Assembly: GCF_000340215.1 (NCBI RefSeq)
Contig: NW_006921536.1
Location: 198,886 to 262,885, forward strand
Length of the DNA: 64,000 bases
Direction: 5' to 3'
Source of the DNA: Pseudocercospora fijiensis CIRAD86
Lineage: Eukaryota; Ascomycota; Dothideomycetes; Mycosphaerellales; Mycosphaerellaceae
Shown: one piece after another, positions 62,300 to 64,000 of the stretch
How positions within the stretch are numbered: position 1 is the stretch's first letter
Layout of the letters: every line of letters starts with the position of its first letter
Position numbers and translations under genes: made by a program
The notes under the pieces: generated by a model
Database searches by the model: none
What the model was told of the DNA's origin: nothing
What the model saw: the letters and a program-made list of their open reading frames with translations, nothing else

Positions 62300-64000
62300 C
62301 TTATATAACGTAAGACTATCGATATTGTACTAGCTATTATACGTACCTGTCTCGTATCGGATACGTATAGGACTAACTATAAGACTAAGGTTACGCTAGA
62401 CCTAGGAAATTTAGTTAGCGCCCTTATTAGCTATCGCCTAGCTAAGCAATTAGACCTTCGACAACTGCCTAGGACTAACCTGCTAACCCTTGCTTGGTTT
62501 AATAACGCTCGGCACTTAACCTACGGAGCCTACTATATCTATATAGCTCTAAGAGACGACCTCGGAAATGAACGCCTACTAAACTTTACTACCTACGCGG
62601 TAGACATAGACAGCCTCCTATCCGACATTGTTATTAGCAACCCTATTCTTAAGTACTATACTATAGTTATAGACTTAGGCAGTTAATAATAGCGATTTAG
62701 AATCGCTAGGAAAGAGGACATTAAACACATCGATATTAGCGAGTATCCTAATAATATTAGGGTCCTGTTTATTAGCAACCTAACTCTTGCCTTAGCTAAT
62801 CCAACTGCCGACCTACTCGGTAGTAATAACGATAAACTAGTGCCCCCTAATAGCATAGATCCTAAACAGCTTGCTCGCATACTAGAGCCTATCCGAGAGA
62901 CCTATATTAATGTATTTAAACACTACCTAGCATCGACATTGCCTATATTTAAAGAGACGGATTATAAGGTTAATATTATAGAGGGCAAGGAGGTTCCTTT
63001 TAGTCCCCTCTACAACCTTAGTAAACGAGAGCTTGCTATGTTGCGTAAGTACCTAGAGGAAAACCTAGCTAATAGCCGGATACGGTATAGTAACAGCCCT
63101 GCTAGTGCCCCTATCCTGTTCGTGCTAAAGAAGGATAGTAGCCTACGCCTCTATATCGATTATCGTAGGCTTAATGCTGTTACTATTAAGGATCGCTGTC
63201 TACTTCCTCTTATTAATAAGACCCTTAATCGCCTTTCTAGTACCTACTACTATACTATATTAGACATTAAGGACGCCTATTACCGCATCTGTATTCGTAA
63301 GGGCGATAAATGGAAGACAGCCTTTTATACTCGCTATAGCTATTTCGAGTACTTAGTTATGCTATTTAGGCTAGCTAATGCCCCTACTATATTCTAGTCC
63401 TACATTAATCGGGCCCTATTAGGCCTATTAGATTACCTCTATATAGTTTACCTAGATAATATCCTAGTTTACATACACTCTCCTAATATTGCGGAATACT
63501 AGGCTATAGTCCGTAAGGTACTCGATCGCCTAAGGGCCTATAGCTTATATTGCAAGCCTTCTAAATGCACCTTTGCTACTAAGGAGGTAGCCTTCCTTAG
63601 TTTTATCGTATTAACTAAGGGTGTTAAGGCTAACCCTAATCGGATCAAAACTATTACTAAATAGCCTGTTCTTACGTTAATTAAGGAGCTGTAGTCGTTC
63701 CTCGGTTTTGCTAACTTCTATCGCCGATTTATTAAGGGCTATTCGAGGTATGTAATGCTACTAACTAAGCTTACTAAAACTAAGGCCAACCCGACTAGAG
63801 AGTTTAAATAGACTAATAGAGTACAAGCTACTTTCGACGGTTTAAAGCGGCGCTTTACTAAAGTCCCCTTATTGCACTATTTCGTACTAAGTAAACAGAT
63901 CCGCATTGAGACTAACGCTTTACAGTTTGCTATATTAGCTATTATGTTACAATAGGCTAATAACAATTACTAGCACCCGATTGCCTTCTTCTCGAGGAAG
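62300..64000 (+). pseudogene. Gypsy pol (protease, reverse transcriptase), RIP-inactivated, cut by the edge
   Basis: A protease-like block (LDLGNLVSALISYRLAKQLD, about 62400) and then an RT domain: SPLYNLSKRELAMLRKYLEE, SASAPILFVLKKDSSLRLYI-type sequence, DYRRLNAVTIKDRCLLPLIN, LDIKDAYYRICIRKGDKWKT and, after a TAG for Gln at 63397, the catalytic box at about 63447-63470, which reads VYLDNILV instead of YxDD. The GAT GAT to GAT AAT change is itself a TpG-to-TpA RIP event. RNase H-like sequence (IRIETNALQFAILAIML) starts near 63900. The longest uninterrupted part is 62840-63397. Confidence 0.8.

Larger units (their letters stand above)
59600..64000 (+). mobile_element. RIP-degraded Ty3/gypsy LTR retrotransposon, right end outside
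   Basis: TA-rich, CA/TG-poor sequence to the window edge. The 59600-60650 part has no protein and probably includes the 5' LTR and leader, but the LTR ends cannot be set because the 3' copy lies outside. From about 60680 the plus strand reads, through TAG/TAA, as gag, then protease and reverse transcriptase of the gypsy type. Gag-pol order (protease before RT, no integrase seen before the edge) fits Ty3/gypsy. Confidence 0.8.

Overview
The window is nuclear DNA from a filamentous ascomycete, most likely a Dothideomycete (the class is inference). Genes are compact, carry 50-60 nt introns (GTAWGT...CTRAC...YAG), and include Pezizomycotina families such as HET, AflR-like Zn2Cys6, CAP10/GT90 and SARAF. 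Three large tracts are transposon fossils in which nearly every CpA/TpG has become TpA, the mark of repeat-induced point mutation (RIP).

Layout. 1-2057: a small Ser-rich ORF and non-coding DNA. 2058-5341: RIP-degraded Fot1/pogo-type DNA transposon with inverted ends. 5342-38780: euchromatic gene block: small Cys-rich protein, BDP1 (TFIIIB), BRE1 (H2B ubiquitin ligase), C2H2 protein, p24 cargo receptor, EthD protein, GT90 glycosyltransferase, BTB protein, Pmp3-like membrane peptide, an unrecognised multi-exon gene, a mitochondrial PDK/BCKDK-type kinase, USP7/Ubp15 deubiquitinase, an Azf1-like C2H2 factor and a HET-domain protein. 38985-42250: RIP-degraded piggyBac-type transposon. 42585-59265: second gene block: AflR-like Zn2Cys6 factor, Erf4 palmitoyltransferase subunit, ORC6, TUP1 corepressor, an unrecognised three-exon gene, a U2 snRNA gene, two membrane-protein genes and SARAF. 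59600-64000: RIP-degraded Ty3/gypsy retrotransposon running off the right edge.

Most genes are housekeeping functions of chromatin, transcription and trafficking and do not form a pathway. BDP1 and BRE1 are divergent from a 0.4 kb shared promoter. The HET and AflR-like genes flank the piggyBac fossil, the most accessory-looking part.

The most striking find is the minus-strand U2 snRNA gene at about 54459-54755. All diagnostic U2 elements are present, but the RNA is split by a canonical 55-nt mRNA-type intron exactly inside the branch-point recognition sequence (GUAGU|A), and apparently by a second 56-nt intron near the 5' end, leaving a 30-nt central exon. Three host genes also have a single in-frame TAG/TAA inside a longer, otherwise continuous reading frame. 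No tRNA, rRNA or CRISPR was recognised.
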